Assembly (NCBI GenBank): GCA_030050125.1
Contig: JASIJN010000396.1
Location: 1 to 20,864, forward strand
DNA from: Streptosporangiaceae bacterium
GTDB taxonomy: Bacteria; Actinomycetota; Actinomycetes; Streptosporangiales; Streptosporangiaceae
DNA length: 20,864 nucleotides
Direction of reading: 5' to 3'
Below, piece after piece: positions 14,492 to 20,864 of the stretch. The notes under the pieces were generated by a model. It had not been told where the DNA came from. It ran no database searches and saw only the letters and a list, made by a program, of their open reading frames with translations. The position numbers and the translations under genes are program-made. How positions within the stretch are numbered: the stretch's first letter is position 1; every line of letters begins with the position of its first letter.

Positions 14492-15130
14492 GTGATCCGG
14501 AGCAGCCACAGGATCGGCGGGCCACGGGGCCTGGTCGTCCTCGCGATTGCCGCGCTGATCTCCGCGCTCGCCGGGTGCGAGGCCGGGATTAACGCCCCCA
14601 CCCAGCAGTGGCATCAGCCGACGGACGGGGCGGGCACGGAGTTCAATAACATCGCGATCAGGAACGTCTTCGTGCTCGGCGCGCCGATCGGCCAGACGAT
14701 CGCGGCCGGTCAGTCGGCCGGCCTATTCCTCGCGCTGATCAACAATGGCTCGGCGGACCGGCTGGTCAGCATCACGGCGCCGGGCACCGCGACGTCGGTC
14801 ACGCTGCCCGGCGGCACGGTCAGCCTCGCAAGCCAGCAAGCGGTGTTGCTGACCGGCCCGGCGCCGAAGGTGGTGCTTCAGGGGCTGACCCGGCCCCTGA
14901 GGGGCGGTACCACCGTCAAGCTCGTGCTGACCTTCCAGTACGCCGCCAGCGTGACGCTGGTCGTCCCGGTTATGCCGCGAGCGCAGTACTACTCGACCTT
15001 CTCGCCCCCGCCGAGCCCCACTCCCAGCCCCAGCACCAGGACGACGCGCAGGCATCACGCGGCGGCCACGCCGACGCCGAGCGCCAGCCCGGCTCCGGCC
15101 GCGAGCCCGTCCCCCACGACGACGTCCTAG
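14492..15130 (+). CDS. PCu(A)C-like lipoprotein lacking copper ligands
   Basis: 212 residues from the GTG at 14492, with GAGGAGAG seven bases upstream. The signal peptide ends in the lipobox LAGC with Cys29 as the lipidated residue, so the protein is anchored outside the membrane. Residues about 48-166 follow the PCu(A)C (DUF461) pattern: FLALINNGSADRLVSITAP, then GLTRPLRGGTTVKLVLTFQYAASVTLVVPV. Copper-binding members have a His/Met-rich hairpin and an H-x-M motif before MGL. Here that hairpin is deleted, and the later motif reads PKVVLQGL with no His or Met. The C-terminal ~45 residues are Pro/Ser/Thr-rich, with RTTRRHHAAATP, probably a wall-spanning tail. It follows the thioredoxin-like gene by 141 nt on the same strand and is convergent with regX3. 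The fold is supported; the function is unknown. Confidence 0.75.
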   Translation: MIRSSHRIGGPRGLVVLAIAALISALAGCEAGINAPTQQWHQPTDGAGTEFNNIAIRNVFVLGAPIGQTIAAGQSAGLFLALINNGSADRLVSITAPGTATSVTLPGGTVSLASQQAVLLTGPAPKVVLQGLTRPLRGGTTVKLVLTFQYAASVTLVVPVMPRAQYYSTFSPPPSPTPSPSTRTTRRHHAAATPTPSASPAPAASPSPTTTS

Positions 15131-15134
15131 ACGC

Positions 15135-15149
15135 GGCCCCGCTGGGGTC
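15135..15149. terminator. Small hairpin between convergent lipoprotein and regX3 genes
   Basis: GGCCCC-GCT-GGGGTC forms a 6-bp stem (one G-U pair) in the 17-nt gap between the two stops and overlaps the first bases of the regX3 stop. It is the only structure available to separate the two converging transcripts. There is no T-run. Confidence 0.3.
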
Positions 15150-15837
15150 AGGTCGACGAGGGCTCGAACTTGTAGCCCAGCCCGCGCACGGTGAGGATGT
15201 GCTTCGGGTTCGCCGGGTCGGCCTCGACCTTGGCCCGCAACCGCTTGACATGGACGTCCAGGGTCTTGGTGTCGCCAACGTAGTCGGCGCCCCAGACCCG
15301 GTCGATCAGCTGCATCCTGGTCAGCACCCGGCCGGCATTGCGCAGCAGGACCTCGAGCAGCTCGAACTCCTTGAGCGGCAGCTGAACCTGCTCGCTGCGC
15401 ACGGTGACCACGTGCCGGTCGACGTCCATCCGCACCGGGCCGGATTCCATGATCGACGTGGTCGGCTCGTCGGAATCGCCGCGGCGCCGGAGCACGGCCC
15501 GCATCCGGGCCACGAGCTCCCGCGAGGAGAACGGTTTGGTGACGTAGTCGTCGGCGCCTAGCTCAAGGCCGACGACCTTGTCGATCTCGCTGTCCTTGGC
15601 GGTCAGCATGATCACCGGCACGTTGGAACGCTCTCGCAGCGTCCGGCAGACCTCGCTACCGGGCAGGCCCGGCAGCATGAGGTCGAGGAGAACCAGGTCG
15701 GCCCCGCTGCGGTCGAAGGTCTCGAGCGCGTCCGGCCCCGTCGGGCAGACCGCGACTTCGAACCCTTCCTTGCGCAGCATGTAAGAGATCGCGTCGCTGA
15801 AGGACTCCTCGTCCTCCACCACGAGCACCCGTGTCAC
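15148..15837 (-). CDS. regX3: OmpR/PhoB-family response regulator, RegX3/PhoP type
   Basis: 229 residues from the GTG at 15837, chosen because AGGAGG is seven bases upstream and the receiver domain begins at once (VTRVLVVEDEE). Receiver domain residues 1-115: acidic pocket Glu9/Asp10, phospho-acceptor Asp52 (LVLLDLMLPG), Thr79 and Lys101 (YVTKPF). The winged-helix DNA-binding domain (about 130-228) contains LPLKEFELLEVLLRNAGRVLTRMQLIDRVWGADY and the wing LDVHVKRLRAKVE...ILTVRGLGYKFE. This is the partner of the adjacent SenX3-like kinase; in this family the pair controls phosphate-responsive genes through direct-repeat sites. The kinase stop and this start are one base apart (TGAAGTG), and the ribosome binding site is inside the kinase gene, so translation is coupled. 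PhoP is the equivalent Streptomyces name. Confidence 0.95.
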   Translation of the reverse strand: MTRVLVVEDEESFSDAISYMLRKEGFEVAVCPTGPDALETFDRSGADLVLLDLMLPGLPGSEVCRTLRERSNVPVIMLTAKDSEIDKVVGLELGADDYVTKPFSSRELVARMRAVLRRRGDSDEPTTSIMESGPVRMDVDRHVVTVRSEQVQLPLKEFELLEVLLRNAGRVLTRMQLIDRVWGADYVGDTKTLDVHVKRLRAKVEADPANPKHILTVRGLGYKFEPSST

Positions 15838-15838
15838 T

Positions 15839-16975
15839 TCACTGCCTCCTGGCGGATCGCGCCATCGCCGGTACGGTACCGCCCCTGAAGGTGACGGCAT
15901 CGGGTCGCAGCGGGAGCCTGAGGGTGAACGTCGATCCCTTCCCCTCGGTGCTTTCCACTGTCACCTGCCCCCCGTGTGCGGCGGTGACGTGCTTGACGAT
16001 GGCCAGGCCGAGGCCTGTGCCGCCGGTGGCACGCGACCGCGCGGGGTCTACACGGTAGAACCGCTCGAAAATTCGCTCCCGGTCCCGCTCAGGGATCCCG
16101 ATGCCCTGATCGGCCACGCTGATCTCGACCGAGTCCCTGGCCGCCGCCTTGGTCGAGACATCGACCCGGGTCTTGTCAGGGCTGTAGGCGACCGCGTTCT
16201 CCAGGAGGTTGCGCAGGGCCGTGATCAGGAGGTCCTCGTCACCGAGGACGAACAGGCCGTGCGTGCCGGTTGCCACGAGTTCTATCCCGCGTGCGCTGGC
16301 CTTCATCCGGCACCGGTCCAGCGCCTCGGCCACGACCGCATCCAGCTTGACCGGCACCGGGTCCGGAATCGGCTCGGCCGCCTGAATCCTGGACAGAGTG
16401 ATCATGTCCTGGACCAGGTTGGTCAGACGGGACGCCTCTTGCCGCATCCGGCCGGCGAAGCGGCGCACCGCCTCAGGGTCGTCGGCCGCATCCTCGACGG
16501 TCTCGGCCAGCAGCGCCAGCGCGCCAACCGGCGTCTTCAGTTCATGGCTGGTGTTGGCCACGAAGTCCCGGCGGATCTCCTCCACCCGCCTGCTCTCGGT
16601 CTGGTCCTCGACCAGCAGCAGCACGAGGCCGCCGCCGCCGACCGCCGCGCCCAGCGGAGCCACCCGGACCGCGAAGCTCGTCCGCCGGTTCAGGCCGCGC
16701 GTGGCGACCTCCATCTCACCCTCGCGGATCTCGCCGTCCCTGCGGACCTGACGGGCCAGGGCGAGCAACTCCTGCACGATCAGCTCGTCCCCGCGCACCA
16801 GCCCGTATGCTCGCGCCGCGGCGCTGGCCTGCAGCACCCGGTCCTCGCTGTCCAGTACCACCGCAGACGAGGACAGAACCGATAGAACGGACGCGACGCC
16901 GGGCGGGAGCCGTCCGGCCTGCGGCGACCCTTCCAAGGATTCAGCGTGGGTCTTCAATGGCACCCGAATCTTCAT
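15839..16975 (-). CDS. senX3: Sensor histidine kinase, SenX3/PhoR type, without membrane segments
   Basis: 378 residues. Residues 25-125 are PAS-like (SSSAVVLDSEDRVLQASAAARAYGLVRGDEL). The HisKA domain has RRDFVANTSHELKTPVGALALLAE with phospho-accepting His144. The ATPase domain has an N box with Asn260 (LRNLLENAVAYSP), G1 DQGIGIP (289-295), an F box ERFYRVDPARSRATGG and G2 GTGLGLAIVKH. The match to M. tuberculosis SenX3 is close through the catalytic core. SenX3 and PhoR normally begin with one or two membrane helices, but this protein starts MKIRVPLKTHAESLEG with no hydrophobic stretch. An in-frame TAG lies nine codons upstream (17000-17002), so a longer start is excluded. The ATG at 16975 has only a weak GGGATT site. 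It should phosphorylate the adjacent RegX3. Confidence 0.93.
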   Translation of the reverse strand: MKIRVPLKTHAESLEGSPQAGRLPPGVASVLSVLSSSAVVLDSEDRVLQASAAARAYGLVRGDELIVQELLALARQVRRDGEIREGEMEVATRGLNRRTSFAVRVAPLGAAVGGGGLVLLLVEDQTESRRVEEIRRDFVANTSHELKTPVGALALLAETVEDAADDPEAVRRFAGRMRQEASRLTNLVQDMITLSRIQAAEPIPDPVPVKLDAVVAEALDRCRMKASARGIELVATGTHGLFVLGDEDLLITALRNLLENAVAYSPDKTRVDVSTKAAARDSVEISVADQGIGIPERDRERIFERFYRVDPARSRATGGTGLGLAIVKHVTAAHGGQVTVESTEGKGSTFTLRLPLRPDAVTFRGGTVPAMARSARRQ

Positions 16976-17256
16976 TCGGCAGCGAATCCCGCCGCCGGGC
17001 TACTACGCACCATCCAAGCCTCGACACAGCCCCCAGCACAATCGTCGGGTGCCTCTTTGTCCCGAGACGCACCCGCCCAGGCTGTATTCACCCCCATACC
17101 CACGCTTTGATGGTAGGCCGCCGCCCACCAGCGCGCATCAGGCAGGGGCCGCCGACATGCCGTTATTAGCGAGATGTTCACTTGCCCGATAGCCACAGGA
17201 CAATGCCGCTCTGGCCTCAGGACACCGGTCGGGGAACCACTCAGAGCCCTCTGACC

Positions 17257-18000
17257 TCAACGCCCCTGACTCTTCACTGCCGCCGCGCCCTTGGCCGCTG
17301 CCTGCGGGTCAAGGTAGCGACCGCCCCTGGTCACCGGGCGGAACGCCGCGTCCGTCTGGTAAACAAGCGGCATCCCCGTCGGAATGTCCAGCTCGGCGAT
17401 CTCCTGGTCCCCGATCCCGTCCAGGTGCTTGACCAGCGCGCGCAGCGAGTTGCCGTGCGCGACGATCAGGACCATACGGCCGGCCCCCAGGTCGGGGACG
17501 ATCGCGTCGTACCAGTAGGGCAGCATCCTTCGGACGACATCCCGCAGGCACTCCGACCGGGGCCGCAGGTCCGGCGGGAGCAGCGCATAGCGGGGATCGG
17601 CCGACTGCGAGTACTGGTCGTCGTCGTCGATGGGCGGTGGCGGCACGTCATAGGAACGGCGCCAGAGCATGAACTGCTCATCGCCGTACTGTTTGCGGGT
17701 CTGGGCCTTGTTCTTGCCTTGCAGGGCTCCGTAGTGGCGCTCGTTCAGCCGCCACGACCGCCGAACCGGAAGCCACAGCAGGTCCGCCGCTTCCAGGGCC
17801 AGGTGAGCGGTCTGGATGGCCCGGGTGAGCACCGAGGTGTGCACGACGTCCGGGCGCAGGCCCGCCTCTTCCAGCAGCCGGCCGCTGTTGACGGCCTCGT
17901 CGACACCCTTCGGCGACAGGCCGACGTCCACCCAGCCGGTGAACAGCCCTTCGGAGTTCCAGACGCTTTCGCCGTGCCGGATCAGCACAAGTGTCCCCAT
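17257..18000 (-). CDS. gpmA: 2,3-bisphosphoglycerate-dependent phosphoglycerate mutase
   Basis: 247 residues, normal for dPGM. The enzyme interconverts 3- and 2-phosphoglycerate in glycolysis through a phosphohistidine. [15 protein letters not shown] carries the phospho-accepting His9 (RHG). [14 protein letters not shown] (87-100) has the catalytic Glu87, and [16 protein letters not shown] has the second histidine, His182. [11 protein letters not shown] is also conserved. The gene stands just upstream of senX3-regX3 on the same strand, as in M. tuberculosis (gpm1-senX3-regX3), but 281 nt separate it from the kinase. No ribosome binding site is visible before the ATG at 18000. A TAGGCT seven bases upstream suggests a leaderless transcript. 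It is divergent from mshA. Confidence 0.96.
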   Translation of the reverse strand: MGTLVLIRHGESVWNSEGLFTGWVDVGLSPKGVDEAVNSGRLLEEAGLRPDVVHTSVLTRAIQTAHLALEAADLLWLPVRRSWRLNERHYGALQGKNKAQTRKQYGDEQFMLWRRSYDVPPPPIDDDDQYSQSADPRYALLPPDLRPRSECLRDVVRRMLPYWYDAIVPDLGAGRMVLIVAHGNSLRALVKHLDGIGDQEIAELDIPTGMPLVYQTDAAFRPVTRGGRYLDPQAAAKGAAAVKSQGR

Positions 18001-18007
18001 GTCGGAG

Positions 18008-18013
18008 AGCCTA
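18008..18013 (-). promoter_or_regulatory. Possible -10 element of a leaderless gpmA promoter
   Basis: TAGGCT on the minus strand fits TANNNT and is separated from the gpmA ATG by seven bases, CTCCGAC when read towards the start. This is the same geometry as TAGCCT before cysS. No -35 match is seen. Confidence 0.4.
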
Positions 18014-18109
18014 ACCGGTGCGGCCGGCCCCGGACTGCCTGGCAGGCCCGGCCTCGCCGGGAACAGGATGCCGCGGCCAGGGGTTGATCAATCGCGGAGG
18101 TGCATGCCC

Positions 18110-19378
18110 GTGCCGCGACCCTATCCCCGGCGGATCGCGACCATCAGCGTCCACACATCACCGCTCGAGCAGCCCGGAACCGGCGACGCCGGCGGGCTGA
18201 ACGTCTACGTCGTCGAGGTGGCCAAGCGCCTCGCGGAGCGCGGCGTCGAGGTCGACATCTTCACCCGCGCGGTCTCCCGTGAGCTGCCTTCGGTCGCCGA
18301 GCTCGCCCCCGGGGTGCTGGTGCGGCACCTGGCGGCCGGGCCCTTCGAGGACCTCGACAAGGCCGACCTTCCCGGCCAGCTCTGCCACTTCACGTTCGAG
18401 GTGCTGCGCGCCGAGGCCGCCTACGCGCCAGGCAGGTACGACATCGTGCATGGGCATTACTGGCTGTCGGGCCAGGTCGGCGCCGTGGCGAAGGAGCGCT
18501 GGGGCGTTCCGTTCGTTCAGTCGATGCACACCCTGGGCCGGGTGAAGAACGCTGCGCTGGCCGACGGCGACGCCGCCGAGCCTGCGCTGCGCCTGCGCGG
18601 CGAGGCCGAGGTCGTGGCCGCCGCCGATCGCCTCGTGGCGAACACCGACGACGAGGCACAGCAGCTGATCGGCCTCTATGACGCGACGCCGTCCCGGGTG
18701 CGGACCATCAACCCCGGTGTCGACCTGGCCGTGTTCACCCCCGGATCCCAGCAGGCGGCGCGGGGGCGGCTGGGCCTGCCAGCCGACGCGGTGGTGCTCG
18801 TGTTCGCCGGGCGGGTCCAGCCGCTCAAGGCGCCGGACGTGGTGCTGCACGCGGCGGCCCTGATGGTACGGGACGACCCGAGCCTGGCCGACAGGCTCCG
18901 CGTGGCGTTCGTCGGCGGGCCCAGCGGGACCGGACGTGCCGACCCGGACGGGCTGACCCAGCTCGCGGCGGCGCTCGGGATCTCCGGCATCGTCCGGCTG
19001 GAGCCGCCCTGCCCGCAGCAGGAGCTGGCCGAGTGGTACCGGGCGGCGACGGTCGTGATGGTGCCGTCCTGCTCGGAGTCCTTCGGCCTGGTCGCGGTCG
19101 AGGCCCAGGCGTGCGGCACGCCGGTGGTGGCCTCCTCGGTCGGCGGGCTGCGCACCGCGGTCAGGGACGGCGTCTCCGGGCTGCTCGTCGACTCCCGCGA
19201 CCCGGCCCGATACGCCCGCGTCGTCCGGGACCTCATCGCACAGCCCGCGGCCCTGGAACGGCTGTCGCGCGGCGCCCGTGAGCACGCGTCCAGGTTTGGC
19301 TGGGGCGTGACCGTCGACCGGCTGCTGAACCTCTACGCCGGGGCCATGTCCGAGGTCACCCAGGCGGTGGAAGCTTGA
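18110..19378 (+). CDS. mshA: D-inositol-3-phosphate glycosyltransferase (mycothiol synthesis)
   Basis: 422 residues from the GTG at 18110. GGAGG (18096-18100) is nine bases before it but only three before the in-frame ATG at 18104, so the GTG is preferred by spacing; the ATG remains possible. MshA transfers N-acetylglucosamine from UDP-GlcNAc to 1L-myo-inositol-1-phosphate, the first step of mycothiol synthesis. The N-terminal Rossmann domain has VHTSPLEQPGTGDAGGLNVY, with family residues for the acceptor, and HYWLSGQVG. The centre has MHTLGRVKNAALADGD and NPGVDLAVFTPG. The C-terminal donor domain has FAGRVQPLKAPDVVL and SCSESFGLVAVEAQACGTPVV (about 322-342), the GT4 E-x7-E motif. Similarity to mycobacterial MshA extends over the length, except for the shorter N-terminus and a shorter C-terminus. 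The ybjN gene follows 19 nt after the stop, as an operon. Confidence 0.95.
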   Translation: MPRPYPRRIATISVHTSPLEQPGTGDAGGLNVYVVEVAKRLAERGVEVDIFTRAVSRELPSVAELAPGVLVRHLAAGPFEDLDKADLPGQLCHFTFEVLRAEAAYAPGRYDIVHGHYWLSGQVGAVAKERWGVPFVQSMHTLGRVKNAALADGDAAEPALRLRGEAEVVAAADRLVANTDDEAQQLIGLYDATPSRVRTINPGVDLAVFTPGSQQAARGRLGLPADAVVLVFAGRVQPLKAPDVVLHAAALMVRDDPSLADRLRVAFVGGPSGTGRADPDGLTQLAAALGISGIVRLEPPCPQQELAEWYRAATVVMVPSCSESFGLVAVEAQACGTPVVASSVGGLRTAVRDGVSGLLVDSRDPARYARVVRDLIAQPAALERLSRGAREHASRFGWGVTVDRLLNLYAGAMSEVTQAVEA

Positions 19379-19397
19379 GCGAGCCGGGAGGCACAGC

Positions 19398-19898
19398 TTG
19401 AGCGACGCGGCGCGAGCGCTCGAGTCTGCCCTGGCCGAGCTGGGCTTGTCCGTCGAAACGCCCCGGCCCGGCGCCTACCTGGTTCGCCTCGAGGGCCAGC
19501 ACAAGCTGGCCACCATGACCTGGCTGATCGTCGGGTCGCACAGCCTGCACGTGGAGGCGTTCTTCTGCCGGCAGCCTGACGAGAACCACGCGGCGTTCTA
19601 CCGGTTCCTGCTCGAGCGCAGCGGTCGCATGTACGGCGTGCACTTCGCGCTGGACCCGGCGGGCGACGTCTACCTGGTCGGGAGGCTGCCGCTGGCGTCG
19701 GTCGCGCCCGAGGAGATCGACCGGCTGCTCGGCTGCGTCCTCAGCTACTCGGACGAGAACTTCGACCAGGCGCTCATGATCGGCTTCGCGTCCTCGATCC
19801 GCCGGGAGTGGGCGTGGCGCCAGAAGCGCGGAGAGAGCCTGGCCAACCTCCGCCCGTTCGCCAGGCTCGCCGACCCGGCGCCCGGCGACGACGCCTAG
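19398..19898 (+). CDS. YbjN-domain protein
   Basis: 166 residues from the TTG at 19398. The start is fixed by GGGAGG at 19386-19391, six bases upstream, and no ATG or GTG lies nearby in frame. The protein matches the YbjN family found next to mshA in actinobacteria (compare Rv0487): KLATMTWLIVGSHSLHVEAFFCRQPDENHAAFYRFLLERSGRMYGVHFALDP, then DVYLVGRLPLASVAPEEIDRLLG and the C-terminal GFASSIRREWAWR. The fold resembles a type III secretion chaperone. No enzymatic role is known, and it is thought to assist protein partners in the cytoplasm. The sequence AGCTTGAGCGA occurs twice, at the mshA stop (19372) and at this start (19395), an apparent small duplication of the junction. Confidence 0.88.
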   Translation: MSDAARALESALAELGLSVETPRPGAYLVRLEGQHKLATMTWLIVGSHSLHVEAFFCRQPDENHAAFYRFLLERSGRMYGVHFALDPAGDVYLVGRLPLASVAPEEIDRLLGCVLSYSDENFDQALMIGFASSIRREWAWRQKRGESLANLRPFARLADPAPGDDA

Positions 19899-20113
19899 CT
19901 CGACGGCGTGAGCGGGCCCCGCGCCGGTATGGTCCCCGGTCCCGGCCTCCCGCAGGGTAAAAAGGAGTGAGCAACCGGGCTAGGCCACAGACGAGCGAGG
20001 GTCCGGGCCAGTGACCGAGCCGAAAGCGTCCAGTGAACCTCCACCTGGCTTGCAGCCGTTCCAAGGATACGGTCGGCATACTTATCGCCGGGACCAGCAG
20101 GAAGGAACGGGCC

Positions 20114-20530
20114 ATGCGCCGGGATGACGTGCGCTTCGCTGCAGCCGCGCGCGACGATGGTCTCCGCAAGATCAGCAAGTTCACGTGGCGGGCCGGCGCG
20201 GCAGGCGTCGTGTTCTCGGCGCTGATCGCCGCGGCTTTCGGGCATAACGTCGCCACGCAGCAGGCGCCGACCGTGCACGGCGGCACGAGCGGCGCCGGAA
20301 GCACCACCGGCGGGAGCACCGGCGGCACGGGAAGCACCACTGGCGGCACAGGCGGCACGGGCACCAGCACTGGCGGCGCGGGCGGCACGGGAAGCACCAC
20401 CGGCGGCACGGGAAGCACCACCGGCGGGAGCACCGGCGGCACGGGCGGCGGTCAGGGCACGATCGTTGTCCCGGCGCAGCCCCCGGCTCCCGCCAGCGGC
20501 GCGGGCCAGGTGACATCAGGAGCGACGTGA
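20114..20530 (+). CDS. Single-pass membrane protein with Gly/Ser/Thr repeats and a C-terminal SGAT
   Basis: 138 residues from the ATG at 20114, which has GAAGGAA six bases upstream; a GTG 27 codons earlier lacks such a site. Residues 1-27 are charged (MRRDDVRFAAAARDDGLRKISKF), 28-44 form one hydrophobic helix, and the basic N-terminus puts the tail outside. Residues 56-114 are a low-complexity repeat of GGT, GST, STTGG and STGG units. Residues 115-131 are a short Pro/Ala linker. The protein ends QVTSGAT, with Thr138 last. SGAT is the core of the site that ApbE flavin transferases modify with FMN on the threonine, and the TGA stop overlaps the GTG start of apbE. No FMN-binding domain fold is present. 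A role as a minimal flavin carrier is inferred. It could instead be a truncated remnant of an FMN-binding protein. Confidence 0.75.
   Translation: MRRDDVRFAAAARDDGLRKISKFTWRAGAAGVVFSALIAAAFGHNVATQQAPTVHGGTSGAGSTTGGSTGGTGSTTGGTGGTGTSTGGAGGTGSTTGGTGSTTGGSTGGTGGGQGTIVVPAQPPAPASGAGQVTSGAT
20277..20455 (+). repeat. Degenerate GC-rich tandem repeats coding Gly/Ser/Thr
   Basis: Short units such as GGCACGGGAAGCACCAC and CGGCGGGAGCACCGGCGGCA recur with variable order. The block from GGAAGCACCACCGGCGGGAG to GGCGGCAC near 20299 appears again near 20411. All unit lengths keep the reading frame, so the array can expand or shrink without a frameshift. On the opposite strand the same bases read as Pro/Val repeats, which is a by-product. 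Confidence 0.7.
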
Positions 20531-20864
20531 CCACTCTGGCCGCGGGCGAAGACTCTTTCACCGTGTTCGGCACCACCGCCATCTTGCTGGTCAGCGAGCC
20601 CGGGCGGGTAGGGCAGGCGCGCGGCATCGCCGACGCCGAGCTGGCCGCCGTGGACCGGGCCTGCAGCAGGTTCCGGCCCGACTCCGAGCTCTCCCGGCTG
20701 AACGCGGCCGGTGGCGTCGTCACCACGGTCAGCGACCTGCTCGCCGAGCTCCTGGAGGCCGCACTGCGGGCGGCGCGGCTCACCGAGGGCGACGTGGACC
20801 CCACCTGCGCGCAGGCGCTGGAGGACATCGGCTACGACCGCGACTTCGCGCTTGTTCGCGCGGC
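20527..20864 (+). CDS. apbE: FAD:protein FMN transferase (ApbE family), cut by right edge
   Basis: 112 residues are visible from the GTG at 20527, and the frame is open to the window end. The N-terminal pattern fits ApbE: FTVFGTTAILLVSEPGRVGQARGIADAELAAVDRACSRFRPDSELSRLNAAGG, then LLAELLEAALRAARLTEGDVDPTCAQALEDIGYDRDF. The D-x-x-C-S-R-F-x-x-x-S-E-L-x-R-L-N block and the E-G-x-V-D-P-T block are family hallmarks. ApbE moves FMN from FAD onto a Ser/Thr of target proteins with Mg2+. No signal peptide or lipobox is present at this start. The start overlaps the stop of the repeat protein (GTGA), so the two are translationally coupled. The catalytic C-terminal part lies outside the window. Confidence 0.85.
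   Translation, partial: MTTLAAGEDSFTVFGTTAILLVSEPGRVGQARGIADAELAAVDRACSRFRPDSELSRLNAAGGVVTTVSDLLAELLEAALRAARLTEGDVDPTCAQALEDIGYDRDFALVRA

Noticed and set aside
15838..15900. Upstream start for regX3 at 15900
   Set aside because: It would add 21 residues before the first receiver strand. The GTG at 15837 has an AGGAGG site and matches the family N-terminus.
17816..18109. Upstream extension of mshA
   Set aside because: It lies inside gpmA on the other strand, and the residues do not resemble MshA. The GGAGG at 18096 marks the true start.
19957..20012. Possible tiny gene after AAAAAGGAG
   Set aside because: The GTG overlaps the supposed ribosome binding site and the frame encodes only about 15 unremarkable residues.
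19774..20442. Minus-strand Pro/Val repeat protein
   Set aside because: It is the reverse reading of the Gly/Ser/Thr repeats and runs over the ybjN end. The plus-strand frame has a ribosome binding site, a membrane helix and coupling to apbE.
20277..20455. CRISPR-like array
   Set aside because: The repeats are short, degenerate, without unique spacers, and keep a protein reading frame.

Overview
The window is a chromosomal segment of a high-GC actinobacterium. The evidence is the strong GC bias of third codon positions, frequent GTG/TTG starts, GGAGG-type ribosome binding sites, and gene content: mycothiol synthesis (mshA), CarD, a SenX3/RegX3 (PhoR/PhoP)-type two-component system, and an RlmB with the basic N-terminal extension typical of the phylum. 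From memory, two conserved actinobacterial blocks meet here. One resembles mshA-ybjN-gpm1-senX3-regX3 of Mycobacterium tuberculosis (Rv0486-Rv0491). The other resembles carD-ispD-ispF-cysS-rlmB (Rv3583c-Rv3579c). I cannot name the genus.

Layout. 1-2442 (minus): a secreted alpha/beta hydrolase cut by the left edge, and an L,D-transpeptidase. 2855-4066 (plus): a 65-residue two-helix membrane protein and a PPK2-type polyphosphate kinase. 4063-5058 (minus): a Gfo/Idh/MocA oxidoreductase whose stop codon overlaps that of PPK2. 5165-8840 (minus): a tightly packed operon cysS-rlmB-PCMT-like methyltransferase. 8925-9245 (plus): an EthD-like protein. 9366-10550 (minus): a homogentisate dioxygenase family protein. 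10745-12091 (plus): a DUF2637-like membrane protein with a long acidic, proline-rich tail. 12159-13221 (minus): ispF and carD, with ispD missing between them. 13589-15130 (plus): a membrane-anchored thioredoxin-like protein and a PCu(A)C-like lipoprotein. 15148-18000 (minus): gpmA, a senX3-like kinase and regX3. 18110-19898 (plus): mshA and a YbjN protein. 20114-20864 (plus): a Gly/Ser/Thr-repeat membrane protein coupled by a GTGA overlap to an apbE cut by the right edge.

How they fit together. cysS, rlmB, ispF and carD are housekeeping genes for translation, isoprenoid precursors and rRNA promoter control. The senX3/regX3 pair probably responds to phosphate, and PPK2 sits elsewhere in the window. 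mshA starts mycothiol synthesis. The thioredoxin-like/PCu(A)C-like pair looks like a degenerate copper-delivery or redox module on the outer face of the membrane.

The strongest candidate for something new is at the right end. The repeat protein ends exactly in Ser-Gly-Ala-Thr, the core of the site that ApbE modifies with FMN, and its stop codon overlaps the apbE start. This suggests a minimal flavin carrier without an FMN-binding domain. Other points to examine are a sensor kinase with no membrane segment, the missing ispD, and an 11/22-bp direct repeat just upstream of the lipoprotein gene.
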